Made by a program: the position numbers and the translations under genes
Part shown: positions 1 through 8,229 of the stretch, piece by piece
How the letters are laid out: each line of letters starts with the position of its first letter
Numbering within the stretch: position 1 is the first letter of the stretch
The notes under the pieces: generated by a model
The model's database searches: none
Told to the model about the DNA's origin: nothing
What the model saw: the letters and a program-made list of their open reading frames with translations, nothing else
Origin: Lentzea albida
GTDB taxonomy: Bacteria > Actinomycetota > Actinomycetes > Mycobacteriales > Pseudonocardiaceae
DNA length: 64,000 bases
Reading direction: 5' to 3'
Assembly: GCF_900111005.1 (NCBI RefSeq)
Contig: NZ_FOFV01000008.1
Coordinates: forward strand, 124,001 to 188,000

Positions 1-172
1 CAAGGGGATCACGAAGCGGGACGGGACCGCGGGCGATCTCCTGATCACCCTGGAGGTCGCCGTGCCGAACAACCTGTCGTCGGAGGCCCGCAAGGCCCTC
101 CAGGCGTACGCCGACGTGACGACCGACCACGACCCGCGCGGTGACCTGAACGCACTCCTTGAAGGGCGGTGA
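1..172 (+). CDS. dnaJ: DnaJ chaperone, C-terminal end (partial)
   Basis: The frame from base 2 gives the last 56 residues of a DnaJ-type Hsp40 co-chaperone and ends in TGA at 170-172. Visible are the end of the second substrate-binding C-terminal domain (KGITKRDGTAGDLLITLEV) and the short tail ending DHDPRGDLNALLEGR, typical of actinobacterial DnaJ. The J domain and zinc fingers lie outside the window. The TGA overlaps the GTG start of the MerR regulator by 4 bp (GTGA), as in dnaK-grpE-dnaJ-hspR operons, so the two are probably translationally coupled. The family call is strong although only the tail is visible. Confidence 0.85.
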   Translation, partial: KGITKRDGTAGDLLITLEVAVPNNLSSEARKALQAYADVTTDHDPRGDLNALLEGR

Positions 173-606
173 GTTCGGTGGGTTTTCCGTTCCCTCCCGG
201 GACTGATGAAGACACGCCGTTCTTCGTGATCTCGGTGGCGGCCCAGCTGTCGGGCCTGCACGCCCAGACCCTGCGGTCCTACGACCGGATGGGCCTGGTG
301 TCGCCGGGCCGCACGTCCGGTGGCGGCCGCCGCTACTCGATGCGCGACATCGTGCTGCTGCGCGAGGTCCAGCGCCTCTCGCAGGACGAGGGCGTCAACC
401 TCGCCGGCATCAAGCGGATCATCGACCTGGAGAACCAGGTCGACGCCCTGCGCTCCCGCGTGGCCGAGCTCCAGCAGGAACTCGCGCAGGCGTTGGCGGC
501 AGCCGACTCCACGGCCGCCGCCGTGCACGCCTCCTACCGGCGCGACCTCGTGCCGATCCGGCAGGAGACCGCGCTCGTCGTGTGGAAGCCGAAGCCGCGC
601 AAGTGA
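169..606 (+). CDS. hspR: Heat-shock repressor HspR (MerR family)
   Basis: This 145-aa MerR-family regulator has its winged-helix DNA-binding domain at about residues 20-90 (FVISVAAQLSGLHAQTLRSYD, then GGGRRYSMRDIVLLREVQRL) and a short coiled coil with a C-terminal tail. Length and position directly after dnaJ match HspR, which in Streptomyces represses dnaK, clpB and lon by binding HAIR inverted repeats with DnaK as co-repressor (family knowledge). A HAIR-like site lies at 8230-8250 before clpB in this window. The GTG start overlaps the dnaJ stop; its own TGA overlaps a GTG of the next gene, so three genes are coupled in a row. Confidence 0.93.
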   Translation: MSSVGFPFPPGTDEDTPFFVISVAAQLSGLHAQTLRSYDRMGLVSPGRTSGGGRRYSMRDIVLLREVQRLSQDEGVNLAGIKRIIDLENQVDALRSRVAELQQELAQALAAADSTAAAVHASYRRDLVPIRQETALVVWKPKPRK

Positions 607-1106
607 TCGAGCGGCTGTACGAGGTCTTCGCGACGCCGCGTCCGGGCGTGGTCGACTTCTGCGACCACTGCGTGGACGCGGCGAACGTCACGCCGTTCAC
701 CACGGTTCCGTTGCGCCACTTGACTTCCGACCAGGTCGGGAAGTTCTGGCTGAAGTCCGGGACGATCGGCGACGAGATGTTCGTGCGCTACCTGCTCCCG
801 CGCGTGATGGAGCTGATCGCACTCGGTGAGCTGGAGGCGGACTTCTTCTGGCTCCGGCTCGTCGCCGAGGCGTACGAGCAGGGCGACCCGCGCGAACAGG
901 CGGCCGTGCGCGAGTACTTCCTCGCCACGCCGGTCGCGTTGGCCGGGCTGGTGCGCGAGGGCCCGAAGGCCGGACCGCTCACCGAGTGGTGCCGCACGCC
1001 GGAAACGCTGGCCGTGCTGGAACGAGCGGCACTGAACCAGCCCGATCCCAGCGGTGCGCTCTCCGACGCGCACGCCGAGCTCGAAGCTCACCTCTCGTCG
1101 AAGTAG
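603..1106 (+). CDS. Conserved hypothetical protein with CxxC motif, coupled to hspR
   Basis: 167 aa, soluble, with no signal peptide or membrane segment. An early motif DFCDHCVDAANV holds a CxxC pair that could bind metal or be redox active; the rest is Leu/Glu-rich and probably helical. I recall similar CPHC-containing hypothetical proteins in other actinomycetes but know no function. I chose GTG at 603 because it overlaps the hspR stop as GTGA; an in-frame GTG at 582 would add 7 residues but overlap hspR by 25 bp. Position suggests co-expression with the dnaK-type operon, which is inference. It overlaps the convergent epimerase by 19 bp. Confidence 0.7.
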   Translation: MIERLYEVFATPRPGVVDFCDHCVDAANVTPFTTVPLRHLTSDQVGKFWLKSGTIGDEMFVRYLLPRVMELIALGELEADFFWLRLVAEAYEQGDPREQAAVREYFLATPVALAGLVREGPKAGPLTEWCRTPETLAVLERAALNQPDPSGALSDAHAELEAHLSSK

Positions 1107-1987
1107 AACCCGGACTCCAGGTCTTCCAGGAGGCCGGGTTCCTCCGGTTCCCAGCCCAGCAACGACTTCGTGCGCTCGGCCGAGGTCGGCGCGTCCCGCG
1201 AGACCATGAACGCGAGCGGGCCGAAGTGCTCCTGCGCCCGTTCCTCCGGGATGCCCTCGACCGGCACGCCCAGCTTCCGGCCGATGACCTCGGCGATCTC
1301 CTTCATGGTGATGGCCTCCTCGCCCACCGCGTGCAGCACCGAGCCCGCCGGCGCCTTCTCGGCCGCGAGCCGGTAGAGCCGTGCCGCGTCCCGCGTGTGC
1401 CCGGCGGACCAGCGGTTCGAGCCGTCCCTGGGGTAGCCGGACACGCCGGTGGCGCGGGCGGTCCTGATCAGGATCGGGATGAAGCCGGCCGTGTCCAGTT
1501 CACTGTGGACGGTCGGCGGCAGCACGACGACCGAGCCGCGGACGCCCTGCGCGTCGATGATCGCGTTGCGCGCGGCGCCGCGCGGGCCCTCGCTGGGGAT
1601 CCGCTCCTCCTCGGTGGCCGTGCGGCCGAGGCCGGAGTAGGACAGCGTGCCCGCGGTGCCGACCAGCGCCTTGCCGGTGCCCGCCAGCTCGTCGAGGAAC
1701 GCGCGGACCACGGCGAGGTCGGCGTCCGAGGCGCCCTGGTAGTCGCCCGCGTACATCTCCTCGTGCTTGAACGCCAGGTGGATCACGGCGTCCGCCTCGG
1801 CGGCGCCCTTGCGCAGCCCGTCGAGGTCGTCGAGGTCACCGCGCTGAACGGTGACGCCCTGGGCCTCGAGCTTGGCGGCGGACGCGTCGGAGCGGGCCAG
1901 CCCGACGACCTCGTGCCCTGCCCCGAGCAGTTCCGGCACCAGCGCTGAACCGACGTGGCCGCTGGCACCCGTGACGAAGACCTTCAT
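1088..1987 (-). CDS. NAD(P)-dependent epimerase/reductase (extended SDR)
   Basis: 299-aa extended short-chain dehydrogenase. The N-terminal Rossmann motif VTGASGHVGSALVPELL binds NAD(P). The usual downstream Tyr-x-x-x-Lys is not clear, as in many atypical NmrA/epimerase-like members. Substrate unknown. The ATG at 1985-1987 is chosen because the Rossmann strand follows at once (MKVFVTGASG); upstream in-frame codons would run through the operators. It is divergent from the TetR gene at 2073 across two palindromes at 2005-2058, so it is probably the regulated target of that repressor. Confidence 0.8.
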   Translation of the reverse strand: MKVFVTGASGHVGSALVPELLGAGHEVVGLARSDASAAKLEAQGVTVQRGDLDDLDGLRKGAAEADAVIHLAFKHEEMYAGDYQGASDADLAVVRAFLDELAGTGKALVGTAGTLSYSGLGRTATEEERIPSEGPRGAARNAIIDAQGVRGSVVVLPPTVHSELDTAGFIPILIRTARATGVSGYPRDGSNRWSAGHTRDAARLYRLAAEKAPAGSVLHAVGEEAITMKEIAEVIGRKLGVPVEGIPEERAQEHFGPLAFMVSRDAPTSAERTKSLLGWEPEEPGLLEDLESGFYFDER

Positions 1988-2004
1988 GTGCTTGTCCTTC
2001 GAAG

Positions 2005-2058
2005 TGATGGGACTTGGTCTCATCAACCGTAGCAGAGTGATGGGACTTAGTCTCGTCA
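2005..2058. promoter_or_regulatory. Twin palindromic TetR-type operators
   Basis: Two 21-bp imperfect palindromes lie at 2005-2025 and 2038-2058. Each has the core GGGACTTrGTCTC inside TGATG...TCA arms; they differ at two positions and are 33 bp apart centre to centre, about three helical turns. They fill the 85-bp gap between the divergent epimerase and the TetR gene and end two bases before the likely -10 box TATGAT (2061-2066) of the TetR gene. Placement and symmetry support an autoregulatory operator pair; binding is inference. Confidence 0.7.
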
Positions 2059-2060
2059 CT

Positions 2061-2066
2061 TATGAT
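2061..2066 (+). promoter_or_regulatory. -10 box of the TetR gene (leaderless)
   Basis: TATGAT ends 6 nt before the ATG at 2073, so transcription should begin at or next to the start codon. The operator at 2038-2058 covers the -35/spacer region. Motif evidence only. Confidence 0.5.
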
Positions 2067-2072
2067 GGGCGC

Positions 2073-2648
2073 ATGGCTCGATGGGAACCGGACGCGCGGG
2101 AGCGGTTGGTGCGCGCCGCGCTCGACCTGTTCAGCGAGCAGGGGTACGAGAACACGGCGGTCGCGCAGATCGCCGAGCGCGCGGGGCTCACGAAGAGCAC
2201 GTTCTTCCGGCACTTCCGCGACAAGCGGGAGGTGCTGTTCGGCGGTCAGGAGGTGCTGGCCGAGCTGATGGTCGGCGCGATCGCGGACACCCCTGCCGGG
2301 GCGGGGCCGCTGGTGGCGGTCGAGGCGGCCCTGGTGGCGACGGCGAAGACGTTCACGGACGAGCGCCGTGCGCACGGGCCGCAGCGGCTCGCGGTGATCG
2401 AGGGCAACGACGAGCTGCGCGAACGGGCCGCGTTGAAGATGGTCGGGTTCGCCATCGCGATGACGGACGCGCTGAAGCGGCGCGGGGTGCCGGAACTGGA
2501 GGCGGCCGTGGCCGCCGAGCTGGGCGTGCTGGCGTTCGACCGCGGGTACGGGCACTGGCTGGAGGCCGGCGGGGACTTCGGCGAGATCGCCCGCCGGACG
2601 CTCCGTGACGTGCGGGAGGCCGTGGCCTCCCTACAGCGAGCCGAGTAG
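2073..2648 (+). CDS. TetR/AcrR-family repressor
   Basis: 191 aa. The N-terminal TetR helix-turn-helix is at about residues 8-55 ([20 protein letters not shown], then [17 protein letters not shown]); the C-terminal ligand domain is helical and diverged. ATG 2073 is preferred because the HTH starts right after it and a -10 box sits 6 nt upstream; the frame stays open upstream through the operators. Divergent from an epimerase, which it probably controls together with itself through the twin palindromes. Inducer unknown. Its 3' end overlaps glyA (convergent) by 18 bp. Confidence 0.87.
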   Translation: MARWEPDARERLVRAALDLFSEQGYENTAVAQIAERAGLTKSTFFRHFRDKREVLFGGQEVLAELMVGAIADTPAGAGPLVAVEAALVATAKTFTDERRAHGPQRLAVIEGNDELRERAALKMVGFAIAMTDALKRRGVPELEAAVAAELGVLAFDRGYGHWLEAGGDFGEIARRTLRDVREAVASLQRAE

Positions 2649-3848
2649 CTCCTCGACCTCGGCGGCGATGCGGTCCAGCGCCTGCTCGTCGTCGTGCGCG
2701 GTGATCGCGCGGTCCATCCAGTCCGCGATCAACGGCATCTGCGCGGGCTTGAGGCCGCGGGTGGTGACGCCGGGCGTGCCGAGCCGGATGCCGGACGGGT
2801 CGAACGGCTTGCGCGTGTCGAACGGGACGGCGTTGTAGTTCAGCTCGATGCCCGCCCGGTCGAGCGCCTGCGCGGCCGGCTTGCCGCCGATCAGCTTCGA
2901 CGTCAGGTCGATCAGCACCAGGTGGTTGTCCGTGCCGCCGGAGACCAGGTCGAAACCGCGCTCCAGCAACGCCTCCGCGAGCGCCTGCGCGTTCGCGACG
3001 ATCGTGTGCGCGTACTCGCGGAACTCCGGCGTGGCCGCTTCCTTGAGCGCGACCGCGATCGCGGCGGTCGTGTGGTTGTGCGGACCGCCCTGCAGACCGG
3101 GGAAGACGGCGCGGTCGATCGCCTTCGCGTGGGCGGCGTCGGTGAGGATCATGGCGCCGCGCGGACCGCGGAGCGTCTTGTGCGTGGTCGTGGTGATCAC
3201 CGGCGCGTGCCCGACCGGCGACGGGTGCGCACCGCCCGCGACCAGGCCCGCGATGTGCGCGATGTCGGCGACCAGGAGCGCGCCGACCTCGTTCGCGATG
3301 TCGGCGAACGCGGGGAAGTCGATGGTGCGCGGGATCGCCGTGCCCCCGCAGAAGATCACCTTCGGGCGCTCGACCTGGGCGAGCGTGCGGACCTCGTCCA
3401 TGTCGACGCGTCCGGTCTCCTTGCGGACCTCGTACTGGACGCTGCGGAACCACTTGCCGGTGGCGGAGACGCTCCAGCCGTGCGTGAGGTGGCCGCCCAT
3501 CGGCAGCGACATGCCCATCACGGTGTCGCCCGGCTGCAGGAACGCCAGGTAGACGGCGAGGTTCGCCGGGGAGCCCGAGTACGGCTGGACGTTCGCGTGG
3601 TCGACGCCGAAGAGCGCCTTCGCGCGGTCCTGCGCCAGCAGCTCGACCTGGTCGATGACCTGCTGGCCCTCGTAGTAGCGCTTTCCGGGGTAGCCCTCGG
3701 AGTACTTGTTCGTCAGCACCGAGCCTGTTGCCTCGAGCACGGCGGGCGAGACGTCGTTCTCGGACGCGATCATGCGCAGCTTGCTGGCCTGACGGCGTTC
3801 CTCGGCCTGGATGAGGGTGGCGATCTCGGGATCGACTTCGCGCAGCAC
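2631..3848 (-). CDS. glyA: Serine hydroxymethyltransferase
   Basis: 405-aa PLP enzyme that interconverts serine and glycine with tetrahydrofolate, feeding one-carbon units to purine, thymidylate and methionine synthesis. Visible motifs are [15 protein letters not shown] (substrate binding), [19 protein letters not shown], the PLP-lysine motif [13 protein letters not shown] (Lys near residue 223) and the C-terminal [12 protein letters not shown]. Length is slightly short of the roughly 417-residue E. coli enzyme but the fold looks complete. The ATG at 3846-3848 begins [10 protein letters not shown], a normal SHMT N-terminus. Some actinomycetes have two glyA copies, so which paralogue this is cannot be settled here. 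Confidence 0.95.
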   Translation of the reverse strand: MLREVDPEIATLIQAEERRQASKLRMIASENDVSPAVLEATGSVLTNKYSEGYPGKRYYEGQQVIDQVELLAQDRAKALFGVDHANVQPYSGSPANLAVYLAFLQPGDTVMGMSLPMGGHLTHGWSVSATGKWFRSVQYEVRKETGRVDMDEVRTLAQVERPKVIFCGGTAIPRTIDFPAFADIANEVGALLVADIAHIAGLVAGGAHPSPVGHAPVITTTTHKTLRGPRGAMILTDAAHAKAIDRAVFPGLQGGPHNHTTAAIAVALKEAATPEFREYAHTIVANAQALAEALLERGFDLVSGGTDNHLVLIDLTSKLIGGKPAAQALDRAGIELNYNAVPFDTRKPFDPSGIRLGTPGVTTRGLKPAQMPLIADWMDRAITAHDDEQALDRIAAEVEELLGSL

Positions 3849-3919
3849 GGCATCACTCCGTGCCGGGCACCCAGGCGTTCGGTGCGCTCGGCCGTCGCTT
3901 CCCGGTGGTCAGTTCCACC

Positions 3920-3951
3920 CTCGGCACGCCAGTCGCTTTCGACGTGCCGAG
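3920..3951 (-). terminator. Hairpin terminator after the globin-reductase gene
   Basis: CTCGGCACG at 3920-3928 pairs perfectly with CGTGCCGAG at 3943-3951 (9-bp stem, 14-nt loop), beginning one base after the stop codon of the minus-strand globin-reductase gene and ending before the glyA promoter region. No clear U-tract, as is common in high-GC actinomycetes. Confidence 0.5.
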
Positions 3952-3952
3952 T

Positions 3953-5128
3953 TTAGTCCAGGGTGAACGGGTCGTACTTGATCCGGTCGAGCGGCGTTCC
4001 GGCGACCAGCATGCGGGACACCGTGGACCTGATCATGGCCGGGCTGCCGCAGACCAGGACGTCGCGGTCCTCCCACGCGCCGTAGCGGGTGACCACGTCG
4101 GCGAGGCTGCCCTGCTCGACACCCCGGACGCCGGGGTCCGACTCCAGCACCGGCACGACCGTGAGCCACGGGTTCGTGGTCGCGATGCGCTGCAGGTTGT
4201 CGAGGTCGTAGAGGTCCTCGCGGGTGCGGCCGCCGTAGAACAGGTGCACGCGCGGGTTCTCGCCGTACTGCGCCATCTCGTCGATGATCGCGTGCATCGG
4301 CGCGACACCCGTGCCACCGGCCACCATCAGGATGTCGGTCCCGGCCGTGCGGTCGACCGAGAGACGTCCCATGGGCGGTCCGATGCGCCACGTGTCACCG
4401 GCCTGCGTGTGGCCGACCACCGAGCGCGACACCCATCCGCCGTCCACGGACCGGATGTGGAACTCGATGACGCCGTCCTCGCGCGGTGCGTTCGCCGGCG
4501 AGAAGTACCGCCACAGGCGCTTGCGCTGCGGGGTCTCCACGCTGACGTACTGGCCGGCCTTGTAGTTGACCGGGTGGTCCGGCTGCAGGCGCACGACGGC
4601 GAGGTCCCACGAGACGCGCTGGTGGTCGAGCACCGTCGCGTGCCAGTACGCGGGCCCGTTGTCGGCGTCGGCCGCCTCCTGCATCGCCCTGGCCATGAGG
4701 GTGTAGGCCTCGGCCCACGCCATCTCGACCTTGGGCGTCCAGGCGGCGCCGGAGAACTTCTTCACCGCGGACAGCAGTGCCGTCCCCACCGCCTCGTAGT
4801 GGACGTTGATGACACCGAACTTGCGGTGGTCACGACCCAGCTGACGCAGGAAGGGGATGAGGTCGTCCGGGCGGTCGACCATCTGCACCACGTGCACGAG
4901 GGCGCGCAGCAGGCGGCTGCGTTGCACCTCCATGTTCGCGGGGAACATCTCGCGTGTGGCGGGCGAGAGCGAGAAGAGCATGCCGTAGAAGAACTTCGCC
5001 ACTTCTTCGGCGTGCGGTTCCACCACCGCGAAGCTCTCCCGGATCATGCGCACCATCGCGGTGACGCCGGGCGGGGGCTCTCGGTGTGGCGGGGTTGGGA
5101 TGGGGCTCAGCACAGCGTTCGCAGTCAT
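3953..5128 (-). CDS. Flavohemoglobin-like globin / FAD-NAD(P)H reductase
   Basis: 391 aa with a globin domain (about 20-150) followed by a ferredoxin-reductase-type FAD and NAD domain (about 160-391). The proximal heme His is likely that in DHRKFGVINVHY; FAD binding is shown by LWRYFSPANAP and NAD binding by MVAGGTGVAPM and VLVCGSPAMIRS. Flavohemoglobins detoxify nitric oxide to nitrate or transfer electrons to heme; the actual activity here is inferred from architecture. It is divergent from a PPOX-family flavoprotein across 245 bp (5129-5373), suggesting co-regulation; a weak TGTT-N5-AACA palindrome at 5302-5314 in that gap is unassigned. Confidence 0.83.
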   Translation of the reverse strand: MTANAVLSPIPTPPHREPPPGVTAMVRMIRESFAVVEPHAEEVAKFFYGMLFSLSPATREMFPANMEVQRSRLLRALVHVVQMVDRPDDLIPFLRQLGRDHRKFGVINVHYEAVGTALLSAVKKFSGAAWTPKVEMAWAEAYTLMARAMQEAADADNGPAYWHATVLDHQRVSWDLAVVRLQPDHPVNYKAGQYVSVETPQRKRLWRYFSPANAPREDGVIEFHIRSVDGGWVSRSVVGHTQAGDTWRIGPPMGRLSVDRTAGTDILMVAGGTGVAPMHAIIDEMAQYGENPRVHLFYGGRTREDLYDLDNLQRIATTNPWLTVVPVLESDPGVRGVEQGSLADVVTRYGAWEDRDVLVCGSPAMIRSTVSRMLVAGTPLDRIKYDPFTLD

Positions 5129-5373
5129 GGTCCGCGCGCAGTCTCCACGTTCTCATTAGGGCGTTCTGGTGCGCCGGGTAGGGCGCGGTAGTTCCTCGTC
5201 AAGCATCCGTCCCCCGACAGGGTGGACAGTAACCCCTGTTCGAGCTGTTTGACTCCTTGATGCCACCTTCGAGCGAAGCATGGTCACTCTAGGTGAGTAG
5301 TTGTTACCGCAACAGTGTGAATGTGAGGGTCCGTCTGTACCGGGTTGCGTGCTTGCGTGCTTGGGTTGGCCGC

Positions 5374-6006
5374 GTGTCCCTGCCTGACTTGACTGAAACC
5401 ACCTCACCCGACCGTGTCGAACTGCCTGGCTCACGGGGTGAGCACTACCTCCAATGTGCCCTGGAGACGTCCGATCGCGCCAGGCGCTTCTACTCGGATC
5501 AGGTCCTCGACCACCTCAACCCCGCGATGGCCGAGTTCGTCGGCCGGATGGAGATGGCGTTCATCTCGACCGCGGACGCGGACGGGGAGTGCGACTCCTC
5601 GCTGCGTGCGGGGCCTGCCGGGTTCCTCCGGGTGGTCGACTCGCGGACCGTCGTCTACCCCGAGTACCGGGGGAACGGGGTGATGGCGTCTCTCGGCAAC
5701 ATCATGGAAAACCCGCACATCGGGATGCTGATGCTGGACTTCACCGAGGACCTGATCGGGCTGCACGTGAACGGTCGTGCCCGGATCGCCCCTCGGGAGG
5801 AGTTCGAGGAGTTCGCCGGGGAGGACCGGCGGATCGAGCGGTGGGTCGTGGTGTCCGTGGAGGAGGCCTACATCCACTGCCGCAAGCACATCCCCCGGAT
5901 GATCCCCGTGGACCGGATCCGGGACTGGGGGACGGATGACGTGAAGCGCAAGGGCGGCGACTTCTTCGAGGTGAAGGCCGGGAAGAAGGTCGCCGCGGAG
6001 GGGTGA
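5374..6006 (+). CDS. Pyridoxamine 5'-phosphate oxidase-family flavoprotein
   Basis: 210 aa with a split-barrel FMN-binding fold of the PPOX family: the core runs from MEMAFISTADADGECDSSLR to GNIMENPHIGMLMLDFTEDLIGLHVNG and ends near EAYIHCRKHIPRM. Members include pyridoxine oxidases and many F420/FMN reductases; no specific substrate can be assigned. GTG 5374 (MSLPDLTETTSPDR) is preferred; the frame is open to 5293 but that stretch (CYRNSVNVRVRLYRVACLR) looks non-coding. Divergent from the globin-reductase, a partnership suggesting a nitrosative or redox stress role (inference). About 150 bp after its stop (6007-6160) show nothing recognisable. Confidence 0.78.
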   Translation: MSLPDLTETTSPDRVELPGSRGEHYLQCALETSDRARRFYSDQVLDHLNPAMAEFVGRMEMAFISTADADGECDSSLRAGPAGFLRVVDSRTVVYPEYRGNGVMASLGNIMENPHIGMLMLDFTEDLIGLHVNGRARIAPREEFEEFAGEDRRIERWVVVSVEEAYIHCRKHIPRMIPVDRIRDWGTDDVKRKGGDFFEVKAGKKVAAEG

Positions 6007-6160
6007 CCCGCCGCTCGTGGGAGCGGGCATCCTCCGGCCCGGCCACCGCTCCTGCCGTCCTGTCGAGCCCCGCTTCCGGCCTCGCCCGGACTCCGGCTCC
6101 GGTTCCGGCCCGCCTCCAGCGCCCTGCCCCACCCTGGGTGTGACCCATCAGCCACCGATT

Positions 6161-6209
6161 TAGTTGGCGTAGCTAACTATCTCCAGATATAGTTGTATGA
6201 CATCAACTA
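6161..6209. promoter_or_regulatory. Two palindromic operator-like sites before the MFS exporter
   Basis: Site 1 (6161-6179) is TAGTT-N9-AACTA with inner GC/GC symmetry; site 2 (6190-6209) is TAGTTG-N8-CAACTA. They start 29 bp apart in an A/T-rich island unusual for this genome, immediately before the exporter start. They look like operators for a MarR- or TetR-type repressor, yet no regulator gene is adjacent, so the cognate protein must lie elsewhere. Confidence 0.55.
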
Positions 6210-6230
6210 ATTACTGGAGGTGTGCCGGTT

Positions 6231-7901
6231 TTGAGTCGGCCCTCGTCGCATCGGGAGATCCTCGAAGCGCTTTCTGGCATCTGGGTGGCGCTGCTGGTCG
6301 CCATTCTCAGTTCCACCATCGTCTCGAACGCTCTCCCGACGATCCTCGCCGAGCTCAAGGGCACGCAGACCCAGTACACGTGGGTCATCACGTCGATGTT
6401 GCTCGCGTCCACGGCCAGCACGCCGCTGTGGGGAAAGCTCGCGGACCTGTTCGACAAGAAGAAGCTGCTCGAGACGGCGATCGTGCTGTTCGTCGTCGGT
6501 TCCGTGCTGTCGGGCTTCAGCCAGAACATGGAGCAGCTCATCGGGTTCCGGGTCGTCCAGGGGCTGGGGCTGGGCGGAGTGCAGGCGCTGGGGCAGGTCG
6601 TCGTCGGCGCGCTGCTGAGCCCGCGTGAACGCGGCAGGTACAGCGGCTACACCGGCATGGTGATCTCCGCCGGGACCGTGGGCGGGCCGCTGGTCGGCGG
6701 GTTCCTCGTCGACTGGCCCGGGTGGCGGTGGTGCTTCTTCGTCTGCGTGCCGCTGGCGCTGGTGGCGCTGGCCGTGCTGCACAAGACGCTGCACCTGCCG
6801 GTCAAGAAGCAGCACGTGAAGATCGACTACCTCGGTGCCACGCTGATCACCGGCGGGGTGAGCCTGGTGCTGATGTGGGTCTCGTTCGCCGGCAAGGACT
6901 TCGCGTGGATCAGCGCGGAGAGCGCGCTGTTCGTCGGTGGTGCGCTGCTGGCGCTGGTGGGGGCCTACTTCGTGGAGCGGCGGGCGTCCGCGCCGGTCAT
7001 CCCGCTGCGCCTGTTCAAGAACCGGACCGTGGTGCTCGCGATGCTCGGTGGTGTGGCGGTCGGCACGGCCATGTTCGGGGCCTCGGTGTTCATGGGGCAG
7101 TACTTCCAGATCGCCCGCGGGTTCTCGCCGACCAAGGCCGGGTTGCTGACCGTGCCGCTCGTCCTGGGGCTGAGCGTCTCGTCGACGGTGAGCGGGCAGC
7201 TCATCGCGAAGAGCGGCCGGTGGAAGAGCTACCTGGTCTGGGGCTCGTTCTCGCTGGTCGCCGGCCTGGCGTTGCTCGGGACGATCGACCACACGACGAA
7301 CCTCGTGCTGATGGGCGCCTACCTGGCGCTGGTCGGTGTCGGGGTGGGGCTCACCATGCAGAACCTGGTGCTGGCCGTGCAGAACGGCGTCGGGATGGCC
7401 GATCTCGGGGCGGCCAGCTCCACGGCCACGTTCCTGCGGTCGCTGGGCGGGACGGCGGGCGTCTCGGTGCTCGGGGCCGTGCTCGCGGCCCAGGTGAGCA
7501 CGACGACGCTCGACGCCGGCTCCCTCTCCCCGGCGGTGCGTGCCTCCTACGGTGACGCGATGGGCGAGCTGTTCCTCATCGCCGCCGGGCTCGCCGTGTT
7601 CACGGTCGTCGCGGTGCTGCTGATCAAGGAACAGCCGCTGCGGGACTCCGTGGACGACGACGAAGTTGTCACTCCAACGGGTTCTGGTGCACAGACGGTC
7701 GCGACTGAGCTCGACTCACCTGTGGATACTGACCAGCGGATTGTGGACAACTCCGCACCTGCTGTGGACAAGCTGTTGGTGCTTTCGAGTGATGCTGGTC
7801 AGGACGTCGCGGCTCGTTCGGCTGCGCTGCGTTCCACGCAGAACTCGTTGCCCTCCGGGTCGCGCAGGGTGACCCAGCCGGTGCCGTCCGGCCTGCGCTG
7901 A
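6231..7901 (+). CDS. DHA2-family (EmrB/QacA) multidrug MFS transporter
   Basis: About 556 aa, predicted 14 membrane helices, a proton-driven drug exporter of the DHA2 family. Seen are the motif-A-like loop GKLADLFDKKKLLE, motif C SAGTVGGPLVGGFL and the WPGWRWCFFVCVPLAL segment of EmrB/QacA proteins. Start: GGAGG at 6216-6220 is only 1 nt before an in-frame GTG (6222) but 10 nt before TTG 6231, so TTG 6231 is my choice. After the last helix (about residue 475) the frame runs about 80 residues of unusual Ser/Asp/Thr-rich tail, the last 34 antisense to the convergent VOC gene (103-bp overlap), which may be a lost stop codon. Confidence 0.85.
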   Translation: MSRPSSHREILEALSGIWVALLVAILSSTIVSNALPTILAELKGTQTQYTWVITSMLLASTASTPLWGKLADLFDKKKLLETAIVLFVVGSVLSGFSQNMEQLIGFRVVQGLGLGGVQALGQVVVGALLSPRERGRYSGYTGMVISAGTVGGPLVGGFLVDWPGWRWCFFVCVPLALVALAVLHKTLHLPVKKQHVKIDYLGATLITGGVSLVLMWVSFAGKDFAWISAESALFVGGALLALVGAYFVERRASAPVIPLRLFKNRTVVLAMLGGVAVGTAMFGASVFMGQYFQIARGFSPTKAGLLTVPLVLGLSVSSTVSGQLIAKSGRWKSYLVWGSFSLVAGLALLGTIDHTTNLVLMGAYLALVGVGVGLTMQNLVLAVQNGVGMADLGAASSTATFLRSLGGTAGVSVLGAVLAAQVSTTTLDAGSLSPAVRASYGDAMGELFLIAAGLAVFTVVAVLLIKEQPLRDSVDDDEVVTPTGSGAQTVATELDSPVDTDQRIVDNSAPAVDKLLVLSSDAGQDVAARSAALRSTQNSLPSGSRRVTQPVPSGLR

Positions 7902-8182
7902 TCGTCGAAGACCGTCGCGCCGATGCCCACCAGGCGTTCCACCTCCTCGTCGCGGGTGGCGTCGGTGGGCTGCAGGTCGAGGTGCAGCCGGTTCTTGAGT
8001 TCCTTGCCCTCGGGCACGTTGATGAACAGGTAGCGGATGCCGTTCGGCATCTCGATCAGCGACTCCGGGTCGCCGGGGTTGTCGTCGGGGTGCAGCGGCA
8101 GGCCCAGGACCTGGCTCCACCACGAGGCGAGCGCGTACGAGTCGCGCGTGTCGATCGTGATGCTGTGGATGATGGACGTCAT
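7799..8182 (-). CDS. VOC-superfamily (glyoxalase/dioxygenase-like) protein
   Basis: 127 aa forming one vicinal-oxygen-chelate module: start IIHSITIDTRDSYALASWWSQVLGLPL, metal/ligand half with LHLDLQPTD, and end GWVTLRDPEGNEFCVE with the usual terminal Glu strand. Such proteins act as dimers in dioxygenation, glyoxalase chemistry or antibiotic binding; no substrate can be assigned. Its 3' end overlaps the MFS exporter by 103 bp in the convergent orientation. Confidence 0.8.
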   Translation of the reverse strand: MTSIIHSITIDTRDSYALASWWSQVLGLPLHPDDNPGDPESLIEMPNGIRYLFINVPEGKELKNRLHLDLQPTDATRDEEVERLVGIGATVFDDQRRPDGTGWVTLRDPEGNEFCVERSAAERAATS

Positions 8183-8229
8183 GAGCCGATCTTCGCCTAG
8201 TCGGGCGTGTGATCTGAGCCGTTTTCAGG

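Noticed and set aside
582..605. Longer start for the CxxC protein (GTG at 582)
   Set aside because: It would overlap hspR by 25 bp; GTG 603 gives the GTGA overlap common in coupled operons.
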